Source: Mycolicibacterium phocaicum
GTDB lineage: Bacteria; Actinomycetota; Actinomycetes; Mycobacteriales; Mycobacteriaceae
Length of the DNA: 64,000 nt
Reading direction: 5' to 3'
NCBI RefSeq assembly: GCF_010731115.1
Contig: NZ_AP022616.1
Span: 1,550,001-1,614,000, forward strand
A program made the translations under genes and the position numbers. Of the stretch, positions 19,217 through 27,681 are shown piece after piece. Below the pieces are notes generated by a model. The model searched no databases. It was not told where the DNA came from and worked only from the letters and a program-made list of their open reading frames with translations. Position 1 is the stretch's first letter. Every line of letters begins with the position of its first letter.

Positions 19217-19614
19217 TCCTCGTTGACACGTCAGCCTGGATCGAGTTTCTAAGGAACACCGGGAGCGGTGTGTGCGTGCGAGTCGACGAGCTACTCGCCG
19301 AGCCGATCGCGATCTGCGCTCCCGTCCAGATGGAAATCCTCGCCGGGGCCCGAAACGACCGCCACCTCAAGGATCTTCGTGGCCTGTTGGCACGCGCACA
19401 AACTCTACCGACATCCCCCACTGACTATGAAGACGCCGCAACCATTTACCGCGTCTGTCGGCGTCGCGGTGAAACCGTACGCAGGCTGATCGACTGCCTC
19501 ATCGCCGCGCACGCCATACGCGAACAGATTCCAATCCTGCACTCCGACGGCGACTTCGACGCAATTGCGCGGCATACATCACTACAGCTGGATACCTCAC
19601 CGCGGCCGGACTGA
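19213..19614 (+). CDS. vapC: VapC-type PIN-domain toxin ribonuclease
   Basis: A 133-residue PIN domain. The acidic residues expected of a VapC RNase are visible: D5 in LVDTSAW, E41 in QMEILAGA, D95 in RLIDCLIAAHA and D113/D116 near the end (HSDGDFDAI). Toxins of this family cleave tRNA or rRNA with Mg2+; the target here is unknown. The ATG lies in an ATGA overlap with vapB. The stop is followed by 0 nt of spacer to the convergent jetD, whose last codons overlap the end of vapC by about 18 nt. Confidence 0.9.
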   Translation: MILVDTSAWIEFLRNTGSGVCVRVDELLAEPIAICAPVQMEILAGARNDRHLKDLRGLLARAQTLPTSPTDYEDAATIYRVCRRRGETVRRLIDCLIAAHAIREQIPILHSDGDFDAIARHTSLQLDTSPRPD

Positions 19615-20736
19615 CCCAGCCGCCATCAACAACTCCACCGCGGCGCCAATCGGAATGCGCTCCTGCTCCAGGCGAATGCCATCGCGACTCAACAAATCGA
19701 GTGCTGCGCGCTCCCTCTCGGTCAGCCACGCCGTATCTACCGAGCCGCTCGCGCGGTGTGGCACAACCAGACTGCGCCACCTCTCCACGCTGGCTTGATC
19801 CATCAGCAGGCTCTCGCAAGGACATTGAGCGCGAAAACGGGCCAGTATGTCGAACCCGTCCGTGTCCAGATCGCCCCAATACACGACACGCGGCGCATTC
19901 CGAACCCACGGGAATCCGGCCACCGCGGTGGCATGGTCGCCCCAGCCGAACACCGCGATCGTGCCGGGCACGTCAGGCAGCGCTTCGAGGGTCTGCAAGT
20001 TCTCGACAACCAGGACCTGCGATGCCGCAAAATCAAGCCCCGCCAGCTCACCATCCGGGGCGGCAAAGATACGTGGAAGACCTCGCCGCAGTGCGGGGTC
20101 AGCAATGACAACCGCCCGCAGTAGTTCACGCTCCCGCAGTCCCAGATGCTCAGGCACACCGAGCGGCACCGCTAGCGCCGTCACCGCAGTGCGGTGTGTA
20201 CCCAGCCATTTGGTGTCGACACCGGGAATCGGAAGCTGACGGATCAGCAGGCCGGAGTCCGGATTCTGACGTAACCAGCGAACCGTAGCCAGGAGCCGGT
20301 CGAAGTCGTTGTCGGCCAAGGAATTCCAGTACCGGAACGTCTCGACCAGGACCGCCGACCATTGCGGCCCATCATCGAGCGCCTGGAGCTGCGCGCGGCG
20401 CTGTTGCAGAGACTGCCAGCGTCGGGTCTCACCTGCAGCCGCGACAATCGCATCCGCACCCTCGATGGTCACCACGACCGGTAGCAGTTGCCTACCAAGG
20501 CTGGGCCACCGCCGCTCCTCCCAGCGGACATCGAGGCGCGAGTCTTGCCAGGCATGGACCCAGTTCTCGACGACCGCACGCTGGGCCGCGACGGCCGCCT
20601 CGCTCGGGCTACCCAGTCTTATTGTCAACGCATCGACGGAAGCACCGAACAACCACGATTTGAGATGGCGGTCCACCGTCCGTCGTGCCCGCGCCACGAC
20701 GTCCTTGGGCAGCACGAGTTTTTGTGGCTCAGCCAT
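19597..20736 (-). CDS. jetD: Wadjet nuclease subunit JetD
   Basis: A 379-residue protein with a DUF3322-like N-terminal half and a DUF2220 Toprim-like C-terminal half. The Toprim signature is visible as VVENLQTLEAL (catalytic Glu) followed by YWGDLDTDGFDIL (the DxD pair). In characterised Wadjet, JetD cuts closed-circular plasmid DNA after the JetABC motor has extruded it. ATG at 20736 overlaps the jetC stop by 8 nt and is preferred to the in-frame upstream start at 20748. It is the last gene of jetABCD and runs convergent to vapC. Confidence 0.92.
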   Translation of the reverse strand: MAEPQKLVLPKDVVARARRTVDRHLKSWLFGASVDALTIRLGSPSEAAVAAQRAVVENWVHAWQDSRLDVRWEERRWPSLGRQLLPVVVTIEGADAIVAAAGETRRWQSLQQRRAQLQALDDGPQWSAVLVETFRYWNSLADNDFDRLLATVRWLRQNPDSGLLIRQLPIPGVDTKWLGTHRTAVTALAVPLGVPEHLGLRERELLRAVVIADPALRRGLPRIFAAPDGELAGLDFAASQVLVVENLQTLEALPDVPGTIAVFGWGDHATAVAGFPWVRNAPRVVYWGDLDTDGFDILARFRAQCPCESLLMDQASVERWRSLVVPHRASGSVDTAWLTERERAALDLLSRDGIRLEQERIPIGAAVELLMAAGSVRPR

Positions 20737-23700
20737 CAGCCGCCTCACCGATGGATGCGACCCCCAACCGGGATGCCTTCGAATCTCGGATCGACACAGT
20801 GGCTACCCCGCCGACGTAGTCCTGCAGTGTCTTGATCATCTTCAGTGGTGTGGCGAGCACAAGGTGAAAACCGAACTGATCGAACACATCTGCCGCACGG
20901 CGGGTGTATTCAGGATCCGACCGGTCGAATGCCTCGTCGAGGACCACCGTGCCGTACTTGGGCACGTCGGCATCCGACCCGACGAGCTGGTACCGAAGGG
21001 CCGCGGCCAGACAGAAGAACACCAACTTCTGCGCCTGCCCACCGGACAGCGCGTCCGAAGAATCGTGGTGGTTGACCGCCGTGCCCTCGGCATCCATCTC
21101 GATACCGACGAACGTGACGTGGCGCCGCGTGTCCAAACACCGATTGCGCCACACCACATCACCAGGATCGGACGATCCGAGCCGCCCGAGCAGTTCCCGC
21201 ATCCGCTCGAATCGTTGCTCCTGAGCCTGTCGATCGTCAGCAAGCAACGACCCCTCCTGCACGCGTGCGATAGCCGCGAGAAACTCCGTCACGTCCGGAT
21301 GCAGGGAGTCGCGGACGTCGATCTTCAGGAACCGGCCACGGTCGAATTCCGAGTGTGCCAGTGACGAATTGACCTCATCGATCCGGCGACGGATCTCGCC
21401 GGGCGCGCGCCGGATTCGGAGCGCGAGCGTGCCGAGGTTCTGATTCGACTGCCGATCATTGAGATCGAAGAATCGATTTTCCACGCTGGGCAGGTCATCA
21501 GCGCGCAGCCGGCGCAGGAATGCCACGGCATCGTCGGCGTATCCGTGCTCTGCAGCGAGTTCGGGGTGTGGCCAGCGGTTGAGGTACTGCTGCAGCACAG
21601 TCTCGATAGCGTGTTGCGCCTGCAGCAGCTTCTTCTCGGCTGCCGAGTATTCGCCCCGAATCTGGTTCGCCACAGCCCGTTCGGCAGCGGGAAAGCCGTT
21701 GAGTCGCAGCGGTGCACGCTTGCCATCGTCGAAACGGGCGCGATAGCGCTCGGTCAGTTCGGGAGACGGCTCGTCGCTGGCCGCCGCTGTGCGTTGAAGG
21801 TCGTCGATGCGGGATGCGACATTCTGTGCGTGCTGGCGCGCTGAGTACAACGCCTCGTGCGCGTCGTCGTACGCCTTTTCAGCTCGAGTCGCCTCGCCTC
21901 GCGCCGCCACCACGGCAGCTTCCAGGCGGTCGATCTCAGCGTCACCCCGTAGCGCCGCAAGACGTTCACCCACATCGAGACGGTGAGCTTCCGCGGCCAA
22001 CAGGTCGAGCTCGTCCCATTCGACAGCGACGATCCCTGGAGCTGACTGGACCCGGTCCCGACGCTGTTCGGATTCGGCACGGGCGGCACGCGCGCGACGG
22101 TGTGCGGAGCCGGCATCGGATTCAGCCTTGCGCAGGGCGTCGCGCAGGGCCTGGAGCTTGCTGTCATTGCTGGTGCCGAGCACGTAGTGCCGTCGGTCGT
22201 CGATCGCCGACCGGTCGTCCTTGATATGCCGGTCGCCGTCGCGGGTCTGTCCGGCGCGGGTCACGGCGCGGTGGTGCCGGCCCAGTTCTCGCGCGTCGGC
22301 AACACGGCGGTAGTCGAATCGGGATACGAGTTCGAAATGCAGCCAGTGCTGCCATGGCCCCTCGGCGATCTGGAGCACATTCACGATCGAATCGGCATCG
22401 ACAGCCGAAATCCGGTGTGTGCGATGCACATCCACGCGCCGCCACACCAGCCGCGTACCCAGATGGGCAGCATCGACGGCAGCGGCGACATCAGCGGCGT
22501 GCTCGTCGGCGACCAGCATTGTGCGGCCCAGCCCGCCGAGCACCCGCTCGGCGGCGCCCGCCCAATTCGCATCGATGACGTCGATCAACTCGCCGGCGAA
22601 CGGCAACGATCGCGCCGGCAGCCCGGTCGCGCGCATGACCAGCTCACGAGCCGCCAGCAGCTTGTGGTCCAGGTTCGACTTCTGCCCGGCGAGCGAAGAG
22701 ATCTGCTGTTTGAGGTCGGTAACCTGTTCGTCGGCGCGCGCGGCAGCGAGGATCAGGGCGCTGTGGGCGGCGTCGTGCGCACCGGCTCCAGCCTCTAGTT
22801 CAGCTGCCTCCCTTGCGATCTGCGAGCACATGGTGGCGAAGCCTTCGGCGGTATCGGGAACGGTCGTGTCCCAGGACCGCAAAGCCACACCTAATCGGGC
22901 GCGCTGCGTGACCACCCGACGGACCGCTTCGTCGGCGCTATCCAGGGCATCGGTGAGCTCACGCAGGGACTGATTTCCGTCACGCGCACGCTCGGCGTCC
23001 TTCAGCGCGGTGGCAGCACGATGACGGGCCGCACTCGCGTGTTCGTCACGCGTGACGGCGTCAGCGAGCGCGGCCTCAGCGTCGGCGTGCCAACCCTGCG
23101 CCAGGTGCAGCTCGAAGCGCGCGGCGAGGCCGTCGAGCGCTGTCTGCTCCTCCCCGAGTTCCTGAGTCCGTTGCGCCTCTCGGTCCCGCGTTTCGGTCCA
23201 CTCCTCCAGCGGTGTCAGTGCGGCGATCTGCTCACGCGTCTGCACGACCCTGCGATGCGCCTCGTCGAGGTCGGCGAAGAACTCGACGGCGCGACGAGCT
23301 TCGGCAAAAGTGTCGGGTTCGTCGAGCATGTAGTCGCGGAACAGCCGGTCGAGGCTGTCGAGCCCTTTGGCAGACATCGCCCGGTGCAGCAACAGTTGCG
23401 CGTTCTCGTCGGCGATTCCCAACCGGGCACGGAGCCGCTGACCAAACTGGGGGTAGCTCTTGTTGTAGAGAACATCGGGCCAGCGCTTCTTCAACCCGCG
23501 GACGTCGATGCCGTCAGACACCACGTGTCTGAGTTCGGTGATGTCCAGGTCGTGGTCGAAAAGCAGGAACGCGCGGCCCGATTCGCCAAGATCATTGCTG
23601 CCGCGTTTGAGGTGGAACAGCGCGACCAAGGTGGTGACGGTATCCCCATCAGGATCGGCAGTGGCCATCGTCAACCCGACGGCGCTCCAGGTCGCACCTT

Positions 23701-24007
23701 CCCGCAGGTAGCGCGACCGCAATTCGCGGGTGTCCGTGTCGGATCCGCGCGCATACGCACCTCGGATATAGGAGGCCACGGTGCGGCCGCGGCCCTGCGC
23801 GGCCGCATTGAAACTGAGCTTCGTCGGGGGCACCAACACCGTGGAGATCGCGTCCAACAACGTGGACTTACCCGAGCCCGAGGGACCGGTGATCAGGAAG
23901 CCCCGGCGCGCCACGGACAGGTCGTGATAGCCGTCATAGGTGCCCCAATTGAACAGCTGAACACGTGCCAGGCGGTGCTGACCATGCCGGAACACGTCCT
24001 CACTCAT
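20729..24007 (-). CDS. jetC: Wadjet SMC-like ATPase JetC
   Basis: A 1092-residue SMC/MukB-like ATPase (COG4913 type). Walker A is GPSGSGKST at residues 41-49. The signature motif is LSGGQAQKLVFF, and Walker B YGTVVLDEAFD follows near the C-terminus. The long middle is Ala/Glu/Arg-rich heptad-like coiled coil (for example about nt 22700-23300 and 21550-22100). JetC supplies the loop-extruding motor of Wadjet. The ATG at 24007 is chosen because FNWGTYDGYHDL, the conserved family start, follows soon after and because it overlaps the jetB stop by 8 nt; an earlier in-frame start would overlap jetB much more. Confidence 0.93.
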   Translation of the reverse strand: MSEDVFRHGQHRLARVQLFNWGTYDGYHDLSVARRGFLITGPSGSGKSTLLDAISTVLVPPTKLSFNAAAQGRGRTVASYIRGAYARGSDTDTRELRSRYLREGATWSAVGLTMATADPDGDTVTTLVALFHLKRGSNDLGESGRAFLLFDHDLDITELRHVVSDGIDVRGLKKRWPDVLYNKSYPQFGQRLRARLGIADENAQLLLHRAMSAKGLDSLDRLFRDYMLDEPDTFAEARRAVEFFADLDEAHRRVVQTREQIAALTPLEEWTETRDREAQRTQELGEEQTALDGLAARFELHLAQGWHADAEAALADAVTRDEHASAARHRAATALKDAERARDGNQSLRELTDALDSADEAVRRVVTQRARLGVALRSWDTTVPDTAEGFATMCSQIAREAAELEAGAGAHDAAHSALILAAARADEQVTDLKQQISSLAGQKSNLDHKLLAARELVMRATGLPARSLPFAGELIDVIDANWAGAAERVLGGLGRTMLVADEHAADVAAAVDAAHLGTRLVWRRVDVHRTHRISAVDADSIVNVLQIAEGPWQHWLHFELVSRFDYRRVADARELGRHHRAVTRAGQTRDGDRHIKDDRSAIDDRRHYVLGTSNDSKLQALRDALRKAESDAGSAHRRARAARAESEQRRDRVQSAPGIVAVEWDELDLLAAEAHRLDVGERLAALRGDAEIDRLEAAVVAARGEATRAEKAYDDAHEALYSARQHAQNVASRIDDLQRTAAASDEPSPELTERYRARFDDGKRAPLRLNGFPAAERAVANQIRGEYSAAEKKLLQAQHAIETVLQQYLNRWPHPELAAEHGYADDAVAFLRRLRADDLPSVENRFFDLNDRQSNQNLGTLALRIRRAPGEIRRRIDEVNSSLAHSEFDRGRFLKIDVRDSLHPDVTEFLAAIARVQEGSLLADDRQAQEQRFERMRELLGRLGSSDPGDVVWRNRCLDTRRHVTFVGIEMDAEGTAVNHHDSSDALSGGQAQKLVFFCLAAALRYQLVGSDADVPKYGTVVLDEAFDRSDPEYTRRAADVFDQFGFHLVLATPLKMIKTLQDYVGGVATVSIRDSKASRLGVASIGEAADG

Positions 24008-24611
24008 CGTCGGCCTCGGTATCGGAGTCCTGGTCGCTACCGGCGTCCAAGAGCCGCTGGTACTCCGCCTCGACCAGGGCAACCTCGTCCGCGTCGAACA
24101 ACTGACGGAGCACGGGCGATACTTCGAACCGGCCCGCGGTGTCAGCGGCGGCGATCAGCGAGTACTTCTTCATCTTTTCCCATGACGCGTTGATCCGCTT
24201 CCGGAAGCCGCCCGCATCGGTGGTGTAGCGCCCGCGGTAGGGCTCCATGTCGGCGGCGATGTCGTCGTAATCGACGATCACCCGTTGTCCAGGCGGTGCC
24301 ACGAGCAACTGGTAGCGCAACGCGAGTACCACCAGCGTGTCCATGAAGGTCAGCGTCTCTGTCCGAAGTACCTGCGGTGGAGCGAATTTGGGGTCATCGG
24401 GTGCGGGCTGCGGCCGGGTGAACGCGATGCCGTCGTCCTCGTCGAGGACGAGGTCGAGGAACACGTCGGCCAGTCGGCGTTCGATTTCGCTGCGGTGGGC
24501 GAGAATTGCCGACCATTGCTGTCGATGCGCATCATGCGTCACCACCGGACCGCGGAGCAGTTGGACCAGCGCACGCTTTGCCTCGAACGGAAAGGTCTCT
24601 TCGGGATTCAC
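24000..24611 (-). CDS. jetB: Wadjet subunit JetB (DUF4194, MksE/kleisin-associated type)
   Basis: A 203-residue DUF4194-type protein equivalent to MksE/MukE, which binds the kleisin JetA and the JetC heads. It has a winged-helix-like fold signature: ETLTFMDTLVVLALRYQLL, then a second helical segment (FRKRINASWEKMKKYSLI). The C-terminus is acidic (SDQDSDTEADDE). ATG at 24611 overlaps the jetA stop (ATGA). Length is normal for the family. Confidence 0.9.
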   Translation of the reverse strand: MNPEETFPFEAKRALVQLLRGPVVTHDAHRQQWSAILAHRSEIERRLADVFLDLVLDEDDGIAFTRPQPAPDDPKFAPPQVLRTETLTFMDTLVVLALRYQLLVAPPGQRVIVDYDDIAADMEPYRGRYTTDAGGFRKRINASWEKMKKYSLIAAADTAGRFEVSPVLRQLFDADEVALVEAEYQRLLDAGSDQDSDTEADDE

Positions 24612-26062
24612 CGGTGATCCTCGAATGCATCGGGGCTGAAGGTGATGGTCGGAAGCACAACGGTGCGTCGGTCCATGGCGACCCGTTCGCTGGTGTCGGC
24701 GGAGACGGCACCGTGCTCAGCGCCGAGAACCATCAGGCCGACGATGCTGGCGAGGCCCTGGGTGGCAGGGAACTCGGCCAGGACCTGCCCTGCGGTGACC
24801 GGTCCAGCCGACCGGCTGAGGCTGGCGACGATGTTGCTGCGGAGTTCCTCGAAATCGATGTCGGATTCATGTGCCTGCGCAGCGAGTTCGGCGAAGTCGA
24901 CCTCGTCGGTGTCATGCCGATCGAACTCCGTAGGCACCCGGCCTTCGCCCGGGTTGTGCAGCTTGAGGGCGGCGATCGAACGAACCTGCATGCCAATTCT
25001 GGTGAGTTCCAAGTTCATTGACTTCTCGGGTCGGTGCTGTGCACTCACTCGCACAGCCAGCGACTGGCAGCGCTGAATCAGTTGGCGGAGCCGCCGATGT
25101 TCTTCGTATTGGCGCGAGAGCACGAAATGTCGCAGCGATCGCGATAGCAGGATCATGGTCTGGCGTACCGTGGCTGCTTCGTTCTCCAGCCGGGTGAGGA
25201 GAGTGCTCAGGTCCGTACGCGTCTGAGGGGTCAACTCGGCTGCGAAGTCCCGTGACAGGATGGCGGTGATCGCTTCCTGAAGACGGGTCGACTGTTCGGC
25301 ATCGAGGATCACGTCGTAGAAGCCGTTCACGGAACGTCCGGCTTCTGAGTCCGCCAACAGATCAACCCCGCGAAAAACGTTGCTCAACGTCGCACCGCCC
25401 TCAGCGGTGTCGTCAAGGATTTTGGCCCGGAGGTCCCGGCTCAATTCTTCGATGGTCGACCGCACCCGGGCGAAATCCACGGGTATCTCCTGCGCCAGGC
25501 CGAGCGTCTCGGCGACCCGCTCCTTTGCCGTCTCCGCGTCGAGCACAGCGAACTCGCCGCGTTCGACTTCTTCAATGCGCTGCTCGACGGCCTTGCGTTC
25601 GGACTGCAGCAGTGCCAGCCGCGATGCCGAAACCGGGTCTGAATCACGTTGCAGTGCAATGAGGTTAGCGGCAATCGACCCCAGCCGTGACGCCGACGCG
25701 GCGCGCTGCGGCGCATCGATTCCGTTCACCACTGCGGCAGCGTTCAATGCTGCCGCCGATGGCACCAACGTTTCGGTCCCCCGCGTCTGGCCGGGACGCC
25801 GGACCAAGTAGCCGTCGTGCACCCATGCGGCGACGTATCCTGTTGCCGTCGATTCGAATTCAGCTCCGGTCTCGCGGAGGAGTTCGAGATCATGATCGAG
25901 TTCGGCTACCACCTCGGCCGCCGGGCGTATACGACGTTCCGGCGGAAAGTAGTCCTGGACCACGGCGATGATGAGCCCGGCGTTTCGGGCCCTCAGCAGC
26001 GACCATTCCGGCGCCTCCTGCTGTAGACGCCGGAAGCGCAGGACCGCGGACGTTATCGCCAC
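24608..26062 (-). CDS. jetA: Wadjet kleisin-like subunit JetA (DUF3375)
   Basis: A 484-residue DUF3375 protein, equivalent to the MksF/MukF kleisin. It starts MAITSAVLRFRRLQQEAPEWSLL, a helical N-terminal dimerisation region, with a winged-helix part around residues 40-90 and a long alpha-helical middle. As first gene of jetABCD it defines the operon start. A divergent toxin-antitoxin pair begins about 100 nt away, so both promoters must lie in 26063-26163. Assignment rests on gene order, length and similarity from memory, supported by the unambiguous JetC and JetD. Confidence 0.9.
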   Translation of the reverse strand: MAITSAVLRFRRLQQEAPEWSLLRARNAGLIIAVVQDYFPPERRIRPAAEVVAELDHDLELLRETGAEFESTATGYVAAWVHDGYLVRRPGQTRGTETLVPSAAALNAAAVVNGIDAPQRAASASRLGSIAANLIALQRDSDPVSASRLALLQSERKAVEQRIEEVERGEFAVLDAETAKERVAETLGLAQEIPVDFARVRSTIEELSRDLRAKILDDTAEGGATLSNVFRGVDLLADSEAGRSVNGFYDVILDAEQSTRLQEAITAILSRDFAAELTPQTRTDLSTLLTRLENEAATVRQTMILLSRSLRHFVLSRQYEEHRRLRQLIQRCQSLAVRVSAQHRPEKSMNLELTRIGMQVRSIAALKLHNPGEGRVPTEFDRHDTDEVDFAELAAQAHESDIDFEELRSNIVASLSRSAGPVTAGQVLAEFPATQGLASIVGLMVLGAEHGAVSADTSERVAMDRRTVVLPTITFSPDAFEDHR

Positions 26063-26136
26063 GCTGCGAGACTAGCCGGAAGGGCTGACAAGGCTCTCCA
26101 CAGTGTCGAGCGCTTCTGCACAGCGCAAACTCAAAA

Positions 26137-26165
26137 ATGGGATTTCACTGGTACCATAGTCCCAT
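26137..26165 (+). promoter_or_regulatory. Leaderless promoter and palindromic operator of the AbrB/PIN pair
   Basis: TACCAT at 26152-26157 lies 6 nt before the ATG, as expected for a leaderless -10 box. A perfect palindrome TGGTACCA (26149-26156) overlaps it. The pair ATGGGA (26137-26142) and TCCCAT (26160-26165) forms an outer inverted repeat around it. Such nested symmetry fits autoregulation by a dimeric AbrB-type antitoxin; binding is inferred. Confidence 0.5.
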
Positions 26166-26403
26166 GGAAGCGGTAATCGACTCGGGCGGCCGCATCTTGG
26201 TGCCCAAGCAACTCCGCGACGCGTTGGGACTGACGCCCGGTTCGACGGTCGATATTTCGGCATATGGCCCTGGACTGCAGATTGTCCCCGGCGGCCGCTC
26301 CGCGCGCCTCGTGCGAAACAAGGACGGACGCCTCGTCGCCAACGCAGACACAGTCGTCACCGATGAAATGATGTTCGCGCTCATCGATTCGGGGCGACGC
26401 TGA
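26164..26403 (+). CDS. AbrB/MazE-type (SpoVT-like) antitoxin
   Basis: A 79-residue swapped-hairpin AbrB domain protein: MEAVIDSGGRILVPKQLRDALGL is the classic fold start, followed by GSTVDIS. The C-terminal tail (TVVTDEMMFALIDSGRR) would neutralise the PIN toxin encoded next. The ATG at 26164 begins the domain and has a -10 box at leaderless spacing. The TGA stop overlaps the predicted toxin start as CTGA. Confidence 0.88.
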   Translation: MEAVIDSGGRILVPKQLRDALGLTPGSTVDISAYGPGLQIVPGGRSARLVRNKDGRLVANADTVVTDEMMFALIDSGRR

Positions 26404-26825
26404 CGTCGCAGCAGGTCACGGCAATCGATACCAGCGTCGCGGTGCCCTTGCTTGTGTCCTCGCATCCGCAGCACGTCGCGGTCTCGCAATGGGCAATGGG
26501 CCGACGTCTTGGGCTCAGCGGGCATGCGCTGGCCGAGACATACTCGGTTCTGACGCGTCTGCCCGGCGATGCTCGTGTCGACCCTGCCGACGCGGTGGCG
26601 TTGATCGACGACAACTTCCCGGAGCCCCTTCAACTGGGTGCCGACACGGGACGCGGTGCCCATCACGAATTCGCCCGTTGTGGCGTCGCGGGCGGCGCCA
26701 CCTATGACGGCTTGGTCGCGTTGGCCGCTCGTGAGCACGGTGCAGTCCTGGTCACTCGCGATGCCAGAGCCAAGGCAACCTACGACGCCCTCGGGGTAAA
26801 CGCGGAAGTGCTGGCCGGCGCCTGA
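26400..26825 (+). CDS. PIN-domain toxin with non-canonical CTG start
   Basis: A VapC-type PIN RNase of about 141 residues if translated from CTG at 26400. Acidic catalytic residues are D in TAIDTSVA, E in ALAETYSVL, D in TYDGLVALA and D in VTRDARA. No ATG, GTG or TTG exists in this frame between the upstream in-frame stop (26364) and the first catalytic Asp (about 26427). The first standard start is GTG at 26442, which would delete that Asp. The CTG overlaps the antitoxin TGA exactly where GTGA/ATGA overlaps usually stand. So the toxin is either weakly translated from CTG or has lost its start. Confidence 0.75.
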   Translation: MTSQQVTAIDTSVAVPLLVSSHPQHVAVSQWAMGRRLGLSGHALAETYSVLTRLPGDARVDPADAVALIDDNFPEPLQLGADTGRGAHHEFARCGVAGGATYDGLVALAAREHGAVLVTRDARAKATYDALGVNAEVLAGA

Positions 26826-26971
26826 CCTGTCTTTGGCGAACGGGCGCGGCCCGACCAGAACCTGGCACTGAAATCGCGGTGTAACCCCGCACCCACCCTC
26901 GTTGTCGTAGATCTGCACGTGGTGATGCGTTGTGCCTCGTGCTCTGTCACCTGTGCGCATTGCTGGGCTGC

Positions 26972-27077
26972 GGTGTGCGCGTGGGAATCGAACCCGTTGC
27001 ACTGCCCTCCGTGCGCCTGAACGGTTGGAGCCGTTTGCGGTTTTGTGCACGCCTCCGCGACAACTACCTGCTACACC
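26972..27077 (-). ncRNA. tRNA-like RNA element 3' of the DIP1984 gene
   Basis: On the minus strand, starting 10 nt after the DIP1984 stop, the sequence has tRNA-like parts in the right order. These are GGTGT at the 5' end, a D-arm-like TAGCAGGTAGTTGTC (27059-27073), a GCGG/CCGC hairpin (27037-27058), an anticodon-like hairpin AACGG-CTCCAA-CCGTT (27020-27035), a T-arm GGGTTCGATTCCC (26983-26995) and ACACC at the 3' end, complementary to the 5' GGTGT. It cannot be a normal tRNA: the anticodon loop is 6 nt, the T-stem has only 3 firm pairs and there is an extra hairpin. It resembles tRNA-mimic (Y-RNA-like) elements. Exact ends are uncertain. Confidence 0.5.
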
Positions 27078-27086
27078 ATGCTGCTG

Positions 27087-27563
27087 TCAGTCCAGCAGCT
27101 CGATCTCCCAGTTCGCCTTCTGGATCCGGACGTCGAGCTCGCGCAACTCCTGCGCCACCTGGTCGGCCCGCGCCCGCAGATCGCCAACGGACAAGGCGGA
27201 CAACATCTTCAGCTCCGAACGCAGCTGCCGCGAGTAGCCGTACTGGCCCGCGCCCGCACCCGCGGCTGCATCCGCGGCCGTGGTCAGGACGTGGTACCGC
27301 AAGCGCAGCGCGTCGCGCCGCCCGAGGGCGTCGGTCAGCGTGCCGTCCGCCCCGACCGAGTTGGCCGCGTTGGTCAGGTTGATCCGCCGGATCAGGGATT
27401 CGTATTCGTCCAGCGCGCCGTCGATCTCGACGAGTAGCGCCGCGGCGTCCTCGGCAGGCACTTCGCCCTCCTGGAACCGTGCGTTACCCACGACGCGCAC
27501 GCGCAACTGCTCGATACGGCGAACTGCGTTCGCACGCAACGACAAAGCTTCTGCCAACTTCAT
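27087..27563 (-). CDS. DIP1984-family protein
   Basis: A 158-residue, almost wholly alpha-helical protein (MKLAEALSLRANAVRRIEQLR, then ending IQKANWEIELLD). I recognise it as the DIP1984 (old name septicolysin) family of actinobacteria and firmicutes. The family has no settled biochemical role; comparative studies, as I recall, have linked it to RNA-repair gene neighbourhoods, which I cannot verify here. ATG at 27563 is preceded by AGGTGA. A tRNA-like element lies just downstream on the same strand and may be co-transcribed with it. Confidence 0.8.
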   Translation of the reverse strand: MKLAEALSLRANAVRRIEQLRVRVVGNARFQEGEVPAEDAAALLVEIDGALDEYESLIRRINLTNAANSVGADGTLTDALGRRDALRLRYHVLTTAADAAAGAGAGQYGYSRQLRSELKMLSALSVGDLRARADQVAQELRELDVRIQKANWEIELLD

Positions 27564-27681
27564 GATTTCACCTCGCTCCTGATGGCACCGGCCGAGCGTT
27601 CGTTTCTCGGCCCGAACCATGATGAGCGGAAAAGGCTTGGCCGGCAACGTATTTTTCAGCAGGCCAGACGGTCGGTGGCGA

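Noticed and set aside
26972..27077. Ordinary tRNA gene
   Set aside because: The T-loop motif is good, but the anticodon loop has 6 nt, the T-stem has only three solid pairs and the acceptor stem is five or six pairs with an extra hairpin, so it is called tRNA-like instead.
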